Shown here piece after piece: positions 1 to 14,500 of a stretch of 64,000 nucleotides of DNA; the first letter of the stretch is position 1, and each line of letters begins with the position of its first letter. Both the position numbers and the translations under genes were made by a program. Where the stretch lies: the NCBI GenBank assembly GCA_039096225.1, contig JBBPEB010000030.1, positions 620,001 through 684,000 of the forward strand, given 5' to 3'. Source of the DNA: Blastocystis sp. Blastoise (lineage: Eukaryota; Sar; Bigyra; Opalinata; Blastocystidae). Under the pieces are notes generated by a model. It searched no databases. It was not told where the DNA came from and saw only the letters and a program-made list of their open reading frames with translations.

Positions 1-2076
1 ATGGCTAATAAATTGACTGAAAGTAAGAGATTTAGGTTTCTTGGAATCTTTTCCTTCAGTAAAAGGATTTTCAATAGCTTTTTTAACTTTGAAAGTTTGA
101 GTAGCAAATAATTTAGCACAATTCTTATCATGTGTAATCATAATATTATCAAAACCAATATTACTGTTCATAGCCCAAATTTCAAAAGCAATAGCACCAA
201 TAGGTTCAATTTCTTGAGGATTGGATAATACATAATAATCAGGGTTAGGGATTTCACGAGGAGCCCAAGGTCCTTTATAATCAGGATTAGGTATAGTAGG
301 AGCATGCCAAATACCCTTATATTTAGGATTTTTAATTTGAGGTCTTTCCCATTTTCCACAGCCATGTATTTCACATTCAGGATTAGGAATAGAAGGAGGT
401 TCAAAAGTACCATCAAGTTCTTCATCCCAATCTTCAGGTATAGAAACAGAAGGATCAGGAATCATTGTAGGACCTTCTTCTAACCAATCCTCAGGTTGAG
501 TAGCAGTAATATCTTCGATATATTCAGGTTCAGATTCATCCCAATCTTCAGGTTTAACAGCATCAGGATCAGCAATAACTGCATCATCAACCCAATTAGC
601 AGGCTTTACATCTTCAGGATCAGGAATAATCTATATATATATATATATATATATTAATAATAATATAAGAAATAGATATCAAAATAAAAATAGAGTATAA
701 AAGAACTATATTTTAATTTTTAAAAATGATATTATTTTCTTTAAATATAGCAATACTTGAATCTCCTTTATTTTATCTTAATAACAATATGTTATTAAAA
801 AATAAGAAGTTAGTATTATTGCAAGAAAGATGTGATTGAAATATATATATAAATTAATATATAAAAATATATTACAAATAATAACAATATATATATATAT
901 ATATATACTTTACTAGGATTAAAAGAAGGTATAAAATCTTTAGCGAAATCACCACTATAAACAGCTCTCTGATCAACTTGAATTTCAATACCTCCATTCT
1001 TACGAATAATAAGGGTATAAAGATGAGTTTTATCATCTAAAAAATAAGAAAGAGTTAGAAGTTTTTGTTATTTATTAATTATATATATAGATATATGCTA
1101 TATTATATTATATTATATTATATTATATTATATTATATTATATACCCACAACAACCTTAGGAGTATTTTGTAAGTGATGTTCAACCCATTTTTTAGATAC
1201 AGGATTATAATGTTGAACTATAACATGAACCTACAAATATATAATAAATATATAATAAATAGATAATAAATAAATAATAAATAGATAATAAATAGATAAT
1301 AAATATATAATAAATAGATAATAAATATATAATAAATAGATAATAAATATATAATAAATAAATAATAAATATATAATAAATATATAATAAATAGATAATA
1401 AATATATAATAAATAGATAATAAATAGATAATAAATATATAATAAATAGATAATAAATAGATAATAAATAGATAATAAATAGATAATAAATATAAATATA
1501 ATTTAAAAAAACATAAAAAATAAAACACATATCTACCTTATTTGTTTCACCACAAAAATCAGGGCCAAACATAATAGAGAAAGGAGAATTTTCTTTAAGT
1601 TCATAACCATTATCAATAGCTCCTTCACGTAATAATTTCATATAAGCACCACTACAAGTAACACCCTTTTGATATCTAACTTCATATTGAATAATAAGAT
1701 CCTTATTCTTATTTTCAATAGGTTTTTCTAATACAGTAGCAATACCATAACGTTGAGCTTCAGAAGTAGTAAATAATCCTTTATCACATTCAATAGAAGG
1801 TTTAGTTACACCATAACCATGACTCCATTGTTGACCAGAATACATATTATCTGAAGAATATACCCATTTACCAAGTTGACTAATATCTTCTTGGAAAGTT
1901 TCTAAGAATTCATAAGAACAAGTTAAAGTATCAGGTTCATAAGGTACACATTTATAAGTAGAGGCATCAAAGTCATTTTCATCAGTATAAATTTTTCCTT
2001 CACTTTCATGAGTTTGATCTTGAGCAAACACAAGTCCGATACAAAGGACTGCGACAATCAAAGTACAATACTTCAT
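1..2076 (-). CDS. Calnexin, ER lectin chaperone (3' end missing)
   Basis: Calnexin binds monoglucosylated glycoproteins in the ER lumen and helps them fold. Exons (5' to 3'): 2076-1537, 1230-1146, 1036-909, 630-1; all junctions are GT-AG and keep frame. Residues 1-18 form a signal peptide ending LVFAQ. The lectin fold follows (CSGAYMKLL, FGPDFCGETNKVH, DDKTHLYTLI). The last exon encodes the P-domain arm: four motif-1 repeats of the IPDP/KPEDWDE type, then motif-2 repeats such as GIWHAPTIPNPDYKG. After this comes the C-terminal lectin strand (FEIWAMNSNIGFDNI). The frame is still open at base 1, so the transmembrane helix and cytosolic tail lie outside the window. That makes calnexin versus soluble calreticulin a judgement; the P-domain with four repeats of each type favours calnexin. 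It is divergently placed with the gene at 3625. Confidence 0.93.
1231..1536. repeat. Minisatellite filling calnexin intron 1
   Basis: Almost the whole intron is a tandem array of 8-12 bp AT-only units of the ATAAATAGATA / ATAAATATATA type. Open frames running through it (ISIYYLF-type repeats) are artefacts of the repeat. Confidence 0.85.
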
Positions 2077-3624
2077 ATTCTTAATAATTAAAAAATGAAT
2101 AATTATATGAAATAATTACATTTCTTCTTTTTTTCTAGATTGTTAAAAAAAAATCTAACGGAAGTTCGACATTCTTTTCATGATTATTTTTTCTTTTAGA
2201 TTTCTTAAAATGTTTTTACACTCTCAAATCAACTTATAATTATGTTGTATTCATTGAGTATGATGTAAACCAAACAAAAATTAAAAGCATTTCAATTAAA
2301 AAAAAATAACAACACATCTAAAATGAATAATAAATGTCCATTCTTCTTCAATTTGAAGACCTAATTAACGAATTCATCTGGTGAATTACAATGGGACCTT
2401 TTCATTTGTGTTGTTACTTTAGCAAAACAAAAGTTGCACAAAAGGATTTGATTAGGAAACTACGACAACAACGAATCTATAGAAGAGAATGAATAATGTA
2501 TGCAATTTCTATCCAGCTATTCTAGAAAGAGAGCCGGTCAAACTAAAACAACACTTTAATTTAGCGAGCAAATGGAGGTGACAATAGTATGAATCTATAA
2601 CACCGCTGCAACCCGCAATAAAACAACAATTTGTGTTGATGTATATATATATATAAGACATACCTAAGACATGATTTAATAATTTATCCAACTCTAAGAA
2701 ATAAATAAATATGTCAAATAAAAGCCTTTCATTTATTTTTTGAGAATGTACAGTGATTATTGGATCGTTTATGATGACTGAACATCTTTTCTTTTTCTAT
2801 ATCATTTTCTTATATAGAATTATTATTATGTTTCACTGTGTTTTTAATTGAATTAGATGTGTGAGAAATGCTATATTTGATATAAACACTTTGTTTATAA
2901 ATGTTTCTTTCAAATCCAGTAAAGATATGGATTTTAATTTAAGAATTGTGAATAATTATTCATTTCAAATAGTATTCTGCGTTTTTTTAGTGTATTTCTC
3001 AATTTTAAGTGCTTGACTGATAAAATAAAGCATTTAAATACTATGGCAATTAATGAGAATGAGTTTTAATTGTTTTTTTTTTAAATTTCTTTCATATCTT
3101 TATGTAACGTTAATTTAATCTAATACAAATATTCTTTCAGTTATCTAGAGTTTGTTTAGATTCCGACAAAAGTATTTCTAATATTTTTTAGAATGAGAAA
3201 GCAAACTAATTGTTCTATATTATTCAAATTATCATCTATAAAGATATATCATGTTTCTCAACGTTGAATTAAATTAAAAAATAGATATATTTGAATAAAA
3301 ACTGTAACTATTACTAATAAAAATGATTAAAATTGCAAAAATATTCATTAAGAGGATTACCAACTAGGAGATATTCTTGATAAAGTATTTCATATATCGA
3401 TAAACTGGCTTGTAAAAGAGAATAATAATAAAATAAATATAATTTATTGTTTCGTGGGAAATACTTGACTTTGTTTGTGTGGAGAGTTATTTTATTGGAA
3501 AACTGGTTTTTTGTTCTTTTTTAAGTTTTCTCATTTTTTTATCAATTAAACTGCATTTAATAATCATATATAGCCCATAATCTTGATAAGAAAAGATAGG
3601 AGAATAAACTATTTCATTATAAGA
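2077..3624. other. Intergenic, divergent promoter region
   Basis: About 1.5 kb between two divergently transcribed genes. It is AT-rich and non-repetitive, slightly richer in G/C than the introns. I see no spliceable reading frame, tRNA or other RNA gene. It must contain the promoters of calnexin and of the gene starting at 3625, but I recognise no element. Confidence 0.6.
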
Positions 3625-4613
3625 ATGAATCCATTTGCATTCGTTGCATCATTACTCTATTTATTACTCTTTTGCATCATAGCATATGAAGTTGTATTTA
3701 TAATGCGAAAGAAAATCAAGATACTATCGTATTTTGCCACTATTCATTGTATAATAGCAGAAAATCTCTCTATAGGCTTTATATGGCTTTCCTAGTATTT
3801 TGTATGATATGGATTCCAATATGTTGTTGCTACTGCTTTTATGAATACATTGATTTTGGAGATCACGGAGCTATTGTAATGCAAACTGTCCCTATTCCAT
3901 TTCAAACAATGTCTTTCACTATCATGCTTTTATATTATGCTAATGTATAATCTATTATTTATCTTTATATATTATTGTATAGACGTTATATGAGAATTAC
4001 AACTTTATTCGATGCTCAATTATAGCCTTTTGGATTACTAGTAATATCTTCATTTTCTTGTTGTTTTTTGTATGTATCTAATTGAAACTAGTGATAGAAA
4101 TCTTAGTTATTGTATTTATATATGTATATAGGCAAAGATTGCTATACAATATACTTCAGAAAGTACTACGCAAGATATCTATATTGGGTATATATATATT
4201 TTTTATTATTTTTTGTTTTTTTTTTATTGTTTCTATTATTTTTATAACCATAAGAAAATTATATATATATATATATAGATATTGGTCTAATGTATGTTCT
4301 AGTGTTCTTATAGCTATTCTTGGAATTCTACAACTCATCTATGCGTATTTTTTAACCTTATTTTTTTTTTAATATTTATTTTTTTTAATTAAATTTTCAA
4401 CTATTTTTATAGTAATAAACTTAAATTTTTCATATAATTAAATATATATAGTGTAGTATTATATCAAGATAATTTAAAAACGAATGCTATTCCTTCTATT
4501 ATTCATTCCCATAGTGTCCAGTTATTAGGAGAATTATGCTATTCTATTCTAGTCACAGGAAGAGCCATGTATATTATTATTTATATTATTATTATTATTA
4601 TTAATATTATTTA

Positions 4614-4647
<34 letters not shown>

Positions 4648-5164
4648 TATATAATAATTTATATTATTATTTAATTATTTATTTAATAATTTATATTATT
4701 ATTTTATTCAAAGTGAATATATATATCTATATATAGTGTAGATTTATGTGTTAGTTTTCAGTTACTTGTTCCTTATTTACCTTGTGATTCATTACTGTCT
4801 CTAGGTATATATTTATATTATTTATTTATTATATTATTATTATTATTAATTTTGATTCATATATTTACATTTATTTCTACATAGCTCTTCTCTGTGGAAC
4901 ACAAATCCTTCCTTCGTGTATATTAATATGTATAGCTCATCAATTTGATTATGGACCGTACATATATATACCTATATATAGTTAATTATGGAATACATAC
5001 TATTCTAAACAATAAATAAACTATAAATAAACTATATATATATAGATCTTATACGACAGCTAATCGTGATATAGATAATCAAATAGGTAAATCGTTCTTA
5101 GAAGCTCTTCAAACATCCCTTAGTGACCACAGTGCAGAAACTACTAGTCGTATATATATATATA

Positions 5165-5199
<35 letters not shown>

Positions 5200-5409
5200 T
5201 ATTTATTAAATTTATTATATTACTTTTATTCTATTTTATGTATATATACTTATTATAATCATTACTTTATCCTTTCAAGTATTATTATATATATATTTCA
5301 TATAGCTCAGTTATTATTTGATTATGTATTTGAAAAAGATGATCGATATGAAGCGGATTCAATTGGAATCAGCCCGAAACCAAGTAATAGTAGACTTCAA
5401 AACAAATAA
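3625..5409 (+). CDS. Seven-helix membrane protein, GPCR/TOM1-like topology
   Basis: Function unknown; integral membrane protein of 321 residues. Exons: 3625-3728, 3758-3944, 3983-4069, 4132-4187, 4279-4344, 4452-4568, 4737-4804, 4885-4957, 5046-5149, 5306-5409; the frame closes at TAA. About seven hydrophobic helices are visible, beginning with AFVASLLYLLLFCIIAYEVV (residues 4-23), then MAFLVFCMIWIPICC, FQTMSFTIMLLYY, SIIAFWITSNIFIFLLFF, VCSSVLIAILGILQLIYA, SVQLLGELCYSILVTG and ALLCGTQILPSCILICIA. A polar 65-residue tail follows. N-terminus outside and basic loops inside resemble the THH1/TOM1/TOM3 or GPR137 families, but I see no diagnostic motif. The first intron is very short (29 nt, or 32 nt if the alternative AG at 3759-3760 is used). 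The start is the only ATG before the first helix. Confidence 0.72.
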
Positions 5410-6183
5410 TCATTTTCTTTATTTCTTATTATTCTCTTCTTTTTCATATATATATTTATTTTTCCTTTTTTTTTTTTATTATTTTCTCATTTTTTTCCCA
5501 TTTTCTTATTTTTAATATAATACAAATTTCTATTATTCTTTAATTAAACATTTTTCTTCGTATTATATCATTCTATTTCTCTTTCTTCAATAGTTTATGT
5601 GTTTCTTTTTGTTGTTCTCTTTTTTTTTTGTCTATGATTTCTCTGTATATATATATTATCTTCTTCTTTTTCTATTTGTCTTTTACTTTACTATCATAAA
5701 TCATACATTATTTATTTATTTGTATGCCATTAAACACATGTCTATTTCATTATAATTTGAACATTTGTTTTTTAATATTATTTATTTTCTCTATGTTTCA
5801 ATCTTCATTACACACATTTTTTTTTATTTGTGTCGCCATTATTTTTTTTTGTTTTTTTATTATTTTTTTTTATAAAGAATATTCATTTATTTATTGTTCA
5901 TGTAGTATCATAGAAACAGAATTCATGTAGAGTTTGCCAATTAATCATTTTTTCTTTAATATAGTAATTAATTTGTATGCTAGACTACTATACAATATGC
6001 ATTATCAGATCACCTGAATCATAAAGCAACCAAAGAAATATTATATTCCATTATTAGTAAGCCATAGATAATTATATAAAAATAAAATCAAAAATAATTT
6101 TATTTTGGTGGGATACTAATATATTCATATTTAGTTGCTTTATTTTATACCAAAGGCTATTTTAGATCGGCCAACATATATAT
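5410..6183. other. Intergenic, T-rich
   Basis: T-rich low-complexity stretch downstream of the seven-helix gene, then about 250 bp of less biased sequence in front of the helicase start codon. Its open frames are repetitive Phe/Ile/Tyr strings and I support no gene here. Confidence 0.6.
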
Positions 6184-8895
6184 ATGAGTGTATCGTTTCA
6201 AAATATTCTCATTGCTGGTGTTAATGTTCAATTTCCAAAAGATAAAACTCCATTTGCATCTCAATATGCATTGATAGGAAAAGTAAATTTTCATAAAATA
6301 TATATTCGTATATAATATACAATAATTAGATTATCAATGCATATGAAAAAGGTCAGAATGCATTATTAGAATCTCCAACAGGTATATTCACCTATCTATA
6401 TGCTTAAGAATTATATAGGAACTGGTAAAACATTAGCAATCTTGACTTCTTCGTTAACATGGCTAAAAAAACGACTTGTTGATATCGAGAATGAGAAGGA
6501 TAAAGAGTTAAAAGATATAGACAATACTGAAAAGAGTGACGTTTCAGTCAGCTCAGATAGTGAAGAATCTGAGTCCGATACAGATGAGAAACCACCGTAT
6601 TTTTATTATTTTTTTTTATTTTTATTTTTATTAATAAATATAATTCATTTTAATCTTATTTGAATGATTTGTATAGTTCCCAAAACAAAGTAGAACCTCC
6701 AATAAAACGTCCTCGACCTCGAAATATCCCTCCAAAAATATCCTCCTCCTCTTCTTCTCGAGACAATATAATGATAGATCTCTCGTTTATTGAGAATACT
6801 CAAGAGGATATACATATTAATAAGAATCATGAATCCTCTACTAGTAGTATATCATAATTATTATATATAACTCAAATATAATGATTCTATTATTGCTATA
6901 TATACTCTTTATGTGTATTCTATTATTCATATATAGAGTATTTTCTATTATTATATAATTATTTTTATTCTATAGGCGATGAAGAAAGCAGTTATTCAGA
7001 AAGTAGTGCTGATTCTATGTATATTGTTTTATATATATATATTATTCATTTTTTTAATATTTATTTTTTTCTTTATATATATATTATTCTATTTTTTTTT
7101 TATTTACATTTATTTTCTTATATATATTTTCTCTCTATATATATATATAGTAATCATATTCATCAACAAAAAATAAAGGATGAAGGTATATATATATATT
7201 AATAGATATTCATGAATATATACATATATAATATACATATATAGATGTACCTATACGTAAGGAGAAGACGGAAATGATCCCGCGGTTATTTCTTACTTCA
7301 CGTACACATGCACAAATCAAGCAAATGATTGCAGAATTGAAACGAAATGATTATTTGATTCGAACAGATAACTATTGTCAACGTATATTATTATTATATA
7401 TTCTCATCATTTATTTCTGTTTTTTTTTTATTTATTATTGATATTAACTTTAAATTAATTTTGAATTTTGTATATATTATATATATATATATATTATTAT
7501 TCATTATATATATTTCATATATGTGTTTTATTTTATATAATTATGAAATTATATATATATAAATTTTCAGGAACTGTTATATCTCCACATAAACAGGAAT
7601 CTATTCTTTCTCCTCCTCTTCCTCTATCTCTTCATAATAAGAACAACTCTTTGTCTATCCCTCCTTCTCTCTCTTCTTTATATACACAATCGAATACTAG
7701 TATTACTGATAATAATATGAATAATAATATGAATAATAAAATGAATAATAATATGAATAATAATATGAATAATAATATGAATAATAATATGAATAATAAT
7801 ATGAATAATAATATGAATAATAATATGAATAATAATATGAATAATAATATGAATAATAATATGAATAATAATATGAATAATAATATGAATAATAATAATA
7901 ATATATCTCCATTACATACATCAATGCCTCCTTTACAGATACCAATATATAATGATGATACTAAAAGTAATAATAGTAAATCACATGCAATTGAGGATGA
8001 TTCAGACGATTTCGAAACACAATCTATTTCTAGATCTCTTCCAAAAACAAAAAGAAGTAAAATTAAACCAAATAAAACTTCAAGTATAAAATCTACTAAT
8101 TCTAATTCAAAAATATCCAAAGATAATTCAGTCAATTTAAAAGATAATTCAGTCAATTTAAAAGATACTTCAGTCGATACAGCAGATAATCGCGGGAATA
8201 CCTCTATTCCTGATATTGAAGATACTCCTGCATTTACTGTAAAGAATTCTTTTCGAATGACTGTATTAGCTAGTCGTGATAAGTATTGTATTAATACTAA
8301 TATGAGGAAAGAAGCGAAAGAGAATGGAATACCTATTGATATTCAATGTAAAAACTGCCTTGGAACAGGTATGAAGATGGATATATACTGTTTATTTTAT
8401 AATAGAATAATTGTTATTGTTATTATTATGTTTTATATAGTGTTTATGTAGATATATACATTTGTTATGATTCATGCATATTTATATATATATAGGTGAA
8501 TGTATATATTATAATAAGAGTAAGATAGACGATATAGCTATGCGAATTAAAGGTATTTGGAACATAGACGACCTCCGTGATGTTGGCCTTCAACAAACCG
8601 TCTGTCCTTATGTATATCAATCTATATATTATATTATATTATATTATATTATATTATATTATTTTTGTATATAATTGAATTTCTGTTACTGATTCTGTTT
8701 TTATTATTTATTAATATATATTTCTATATTAATAGAAATTATAATAATTATTATTAACCTATATATATATATATATATTTCCTTCTTCTTCAGTTTCTCA
8801 GTCAGACCCTCTTTGAGCAAGCCTATATAGTGTTCTGTCCCTATAATTATATACTAGACCCCATGATTCGAGAGAAAATGGCTATTGGAATTAAA

Positions 8896-8940
<45 letters not shown>

Positions 8941-9177
8941 GATTTCTTTTATTATTATATATACATACATTTATTATATAAATATTCTTATATATACATT
9001 AAGCATAAACATTATATACATATATAGAATTCATTAATTGTTATTGATGAAGCACACAATACTCAGAGCACGTGCAGAGATAGTGCGTCATTTGAATTTG
9101 AAGATCATCACGTACTTGCTGCAATTCAACGAATCAATCAAGCAATTGAATATATTAAACAAAATGAACTCAAACAA

Positions 9178-9210
<33 letters not shown>

Positions 9211-10647
9211 TATTATTATTATTATTATATAGCCTCCACTATTGAATATAGAGCAGATTCGTGATGTATATGGAAGTATATATAGATGGCTTCAAGAAGA
9301 AAGTGTTCATTTAACCATGAATAAAGATGAAAATGAGAAATATACAGTATATCAAGGTAACTATTCTCCTCTATAACTCTTTCTATTGTGTAGAATACTT
9401 CTATATATATATATAAATATATATAATACTAAGGATTATTCTATATTCTAGGTATGGAGTTATTATCTATATTAAAAGTTCATTTCTTAAGTGATGAGAA
9501 TACTCATAAGATATTACATACTAATGTTACTTCTATCTCTCAATATTGTAATCATCTCTGTCCTCTTCTTCAAGGATTAACTATACCCTATGAAGGAATG
9601 GAAATTGATATGCAAGATATACAAGGAATTAAGAAGGACGTCTATCTTTCTATACTCAAGAATCGTATATATATAAATTTATATGGAGTTCTATTTATAT
9701 AAAGTTTCATATATTCAATTGTATTGTATATAAAGTTATATATCTTCTAATTGAGATTTATAATTAAATTAATATTATTTTTATATATATGTATAAATTT
9801 ATTTGTGTTGTTTTCATTAATATATATATATATATATAGTGGATAATTCAATGGGAATAATTGGTCAGATTCTCTTAATATGTCATTATATATATAAAGA
9901 CGATAGTTTTAATAGTGTTGACTTTCGTCTAGTTATTGATAAAGTATATAGAAAGGACAATAATACATATAAAACTACTATGAATATGTATTGCTTAAAC
10001 AGTGCTGTTTTATTCAATGATTTATCAACTCAGGCACGATCTGTTGTTCTTACAAGCGGTATATATATATATATATATTGTTTTTATTATTTTATTTACT
10101 CTATATAAGTTAATATTTTATCATATATACTCTTTATTTAATCTCTTATTTTCATTTATTTTCTATTCTATGTTTCTTAGTTTATTTATTTGTTTTATAT
10201 TTTTTTTATTTTATATATATTTGTTTTTTTTAAGTATATCTCTATATTTCTCTCTCTCTCTCTTTATATATATATATTTCTTATAATATTTTTCTTCTTA
10301 TTCAGGTACACTCTCCCCTCTGTCCTCTTTTGAGTATGAATTAGGCTGTTCCTTTCCCTTCTCTCTAGAAGCACAACACTCTATAGATATACATAAACAA
10401 GTATATATACTATATAATATACTATTATCAAAGAAACATATATATATTTTTATTATTTTTAACTGTATATTCTTCCACTTTATTATAATTATACATATAA
10501 TCATATTCCTTATTTATTCTGTTCTTTTTCCTTGTATATATATAGTTATTTGCAGGATCGTTAAGTTCAGGACTAGATGGAGTTAATTTAAAGAATGTAT
10601 ATAATCGAATGGACTCAGATCTCTATGTTGTATATATATATATATAT

Positions 10648-10685
<38 letters not shown>

Positions 10686-11521
10686 GAATCTGTAGGCATG
10701 CTTGTTCTTCGATTACTTCCATTAATTCCCGCGGGAGTATTATTATTTTTTCCTTCCTATAGGTATATATACTAGATCTAAATGTCATATATAAAAGTAT
10801 TATTTATTATATATATATAGTGCTATGAATAAATTTGTTACGTTATGGGAAAAGAAAGGGATTATGCTGAAAATATCTGAAATAAAGCGAATTTTTATAG
10901 AGTCTCAAAATCAAAATAATCGTGATTTTTTGAGGTCAATGAACGATATACATATAAAGAAACATAGAAAACGACGGAAGAATAAAGATACGAATGGTGT
11001 TTTATATCAAGATAACCACGGGGAAATCTTATTATTAAGAGAAGACAAAAAGGAGGAGGAAGATGAAGAAGAAGGATATATGACTGAATTTGATAAACAA
11101 TTATTAAATTATTTAACTTTTCTTAAAGAACAAAGTATATATATATATAAATAATGGTATTATTCATTTTTCTGATTTATGTATTAATTCTTATTTCATT
11201 ATTTTATTAGATGAATGCCCGCCAACAGAGGGTCCTCATGGCGCCATTTTCTTCGCTGTATGTCGTGGTAAGATCAGTGAAGGCATTGATTTCGCGGATT
11301 ATGCTTGCCGGGCAGCTCTCGTGTTAGGCATTCCCTATAGTAATAGGAAGTATATATATAGTCATATATGCTAATTGTGATATATATATATATATATAGT
11401 AATAGTGATAAGTAATACTATATGTTTTATTTATATTTATATAGATCTATATCAGTTAGTTTAAAAATAGAATATGAAAATAAACAAAAACAATTATTAA
11501 ATACACCAGGGGGTGATTCTT

Positions 11522-11565
<44 letters not shown>

Positions 11566-14500
11566 TATGAAATGGATGCATTTCGTGCTTTAAATCAGTG
11601 TTTAGGTCGATGTATTCGTCATTCTAAAGATTGGGGGGCTATACTCCTTCTTGATTCTAGATTCGCCTATAAAACACAATTATTATCAAAGTATACTATT
11701 TATATCTATTTATATCTATTTATATCTATTTATATCTATTTATATCTATTTATATCTATTTATATCTATTTATATCTATTTCTTTTTTATTTCTTTTTTA
11801 TTTCTCTTTCATTATTTTTATTTTCTTTCTCTCTAATAAATATGTATAACAAATCATTTAGTTATGTATACTTATTAATATACACTCTATATTCTTCTTT
11901 ATAGATGGATTCGTCCATGTATTCAACATTATACAAATGCCTATTCTTATATATCAGATCTTTCTCTCTTCTATTCTAAGGTACAACAGTATATTAAAAC
12001 GATAAAAGACACTCCAGTATCATCATCAACAATTCATAAATTAACTATGAATACTCTTCCTTCAAAACCCACATTCCCGCGGGAATCATGTTCTATTCCT
12101 CCATCACTTTCAGGATTAAATCCTATACCTTGTCTTTATAATATATCTCCTTCTATTTCTACCCCTATTCAATCGATTATATCTTCTTCTTTTCCTATTA
12201 AAAATTCTTCATATAATAATAATAAAGAAGATAATAATAATAATAATAAAACATATAATAATAATGATAATAAAACATATAATAATAATGATAATCATTT
12301 AAATTCTAAGAATATATCTCTATCAGCAATAGTTCCTTCTTCTAGTCCTACAATACATTCTCTAGACAAACAACAAAATAAGATTCATACAAATGATCAA
12401 TCTATTCCTTCTTCACTAGTACATCTATCATCAGAATCTATCTCTTCTCCTACTTCATCTCTACCTTCCTCATTAGTATCTACCTATTATTGTACACATT
12501 GTGCATCAATTCTATTCACAGCTACTCCTTCTCTTGTTTGTATAAATTCTTTATATATATCCTTTCTAATCCAAACATTCTTTGATCCATCAGTTATATT
12601 ATATTCTGATATATACTTATATATGCTGCCATCAATTCCTACATCTCAGTCAATTCAGTTTCTTTCAGTCACAAATTCAGCTATGTCTCCTTCACATATA
12701 TATACTACACATTCTCCTTCCAATCCTATTTATTCTAAAGATATATATACATTACCTTCTTCTATACAACAAACATCCATTTTTACAACTTTTGTAGAAC
12801 AAGATAATTCTATGTATATATAGTTATATATATATTTTTTTATTTTTTATCTTTAGTTATCGACTTTATATATGTTCAAAATGTAATTGTATTATTGGTG
12901 TCAATCAAATTATTATATCTCCGTAAGTTATTATTTATTTTATTTACTATTTGAATAGATCACTCACAGAACATATTTTCTTCTTTCCTGAGCGTATATC
13001 AAAAGGTATATATATATTATCATAAATATATACCTATATATTATATATATATATCATCATAAACTTCTCCTTATATATATTGACTATAGATCCTAAAAGT
13101 AAATATAAGTTAACAAGTCCTAAGAAAGTTATTCCACAATCTTCTCAAGGTTGTTCATCTGACATTATGTGTAACTCATTATATACCTCAAACAATGTAT
13201 CTGTTATATGTGACACTAGTATATTAAGCAAAAATGATCAATCTACTATTAATAATAATAGTGATAATAGTATCTCACATAATACTTCGTCAACTGAGAA
13301 TACTGATAAATCACGGAATACGTCTCATGTATCAAATGACGATAAATTGCCTATCTCATCTATAACAAACAAGAATACTATATCACCTTATAATAAAACA
13401 TCAAATAACAACAATATATCAGAGACTATGAATATATCTAATAACTCCTCTATAGCAAACAATACAAGTATATCTCCTCATGTATCTATAGCATCTAATA
13501 CTACAGGTATACCTATAGATTGGCAGAGTATATCAAGTATCGACTCAAATCAATTTGAAGAACTTTCTATCAGTTCTGAAGAAGAAGAAGAAGAAAATAA
13601 TAATAATAATAAAGAAGATAATGATAATAAAGAAGATAATAATAATAAAAAAGATAATAATAATAAAAAAGATAATAATAATAATAAAGAAGATATTAAA
13701 GAAGATAATAATAATAAACAAGATATTAAAGAAGATAATAATAATAATAAACAAGATAATAATAATAAACAAGAAAATAATAATAATAAACAAGATAATA
13801 ATAAGCAAGATAATAATACTAAACAAGATAATAATAATACCCCTCCTACTACTATTCCTATACCTCCAAAACATGATATATCTAGTTCAACTACTCCTCT
13901 TCTTTCTCCTTCTTCTCCTCCTTCCTATTGCCTTAAGAATCTTATGAATGAGTTAGATTTCAGTTCAGATTCTTCTCCTTGTCCTCTCTCTATATCTCAA
14001 CATACTTCTACTAATGACTCCATAAGTATTCTAAATCAACAAAAAGAAATATCAACTAATATAAATACATTCAATAATAATACAACTTTAAAGCAAACTT
14101 CGAAAACAAATTCAATACCAAATACACATAAAAATGATAATAATTCTATTCAACCAGTAGCTCCTCCTGTATCCATTGCATCATTAATGTGTACTTCAGA
14201 TACTTGGTCTTTGCTTCATAAATTAGATAATTATACATATATAGATACTTCTACATCACTTCATTCTCCTTCGAAATTCGATATAATACATGATAATGTA
14301 TCTAAGAAAGACATTAATAATGAATTGAATACAATTGGGAAAAAGGATAGTATTAACAGTACATCAACAACTAAAGATGAACAAAATAACGATGTTAATC
14401 CTCCTACAAGAATAGAAAGTCTAAATAATAGTAATAATAATATTAAAAGTATTATTCCTGAAATAAGTAGTATAGAAAATAATAGCATTATTCAAAAGAA

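Noticed and set aside
2509-2691. Small minus-strand ORF in the calnexin 5' flank
   Set aside because: 60 codons, no homology recognised, no splice-compatible extension, chance length for this composition.
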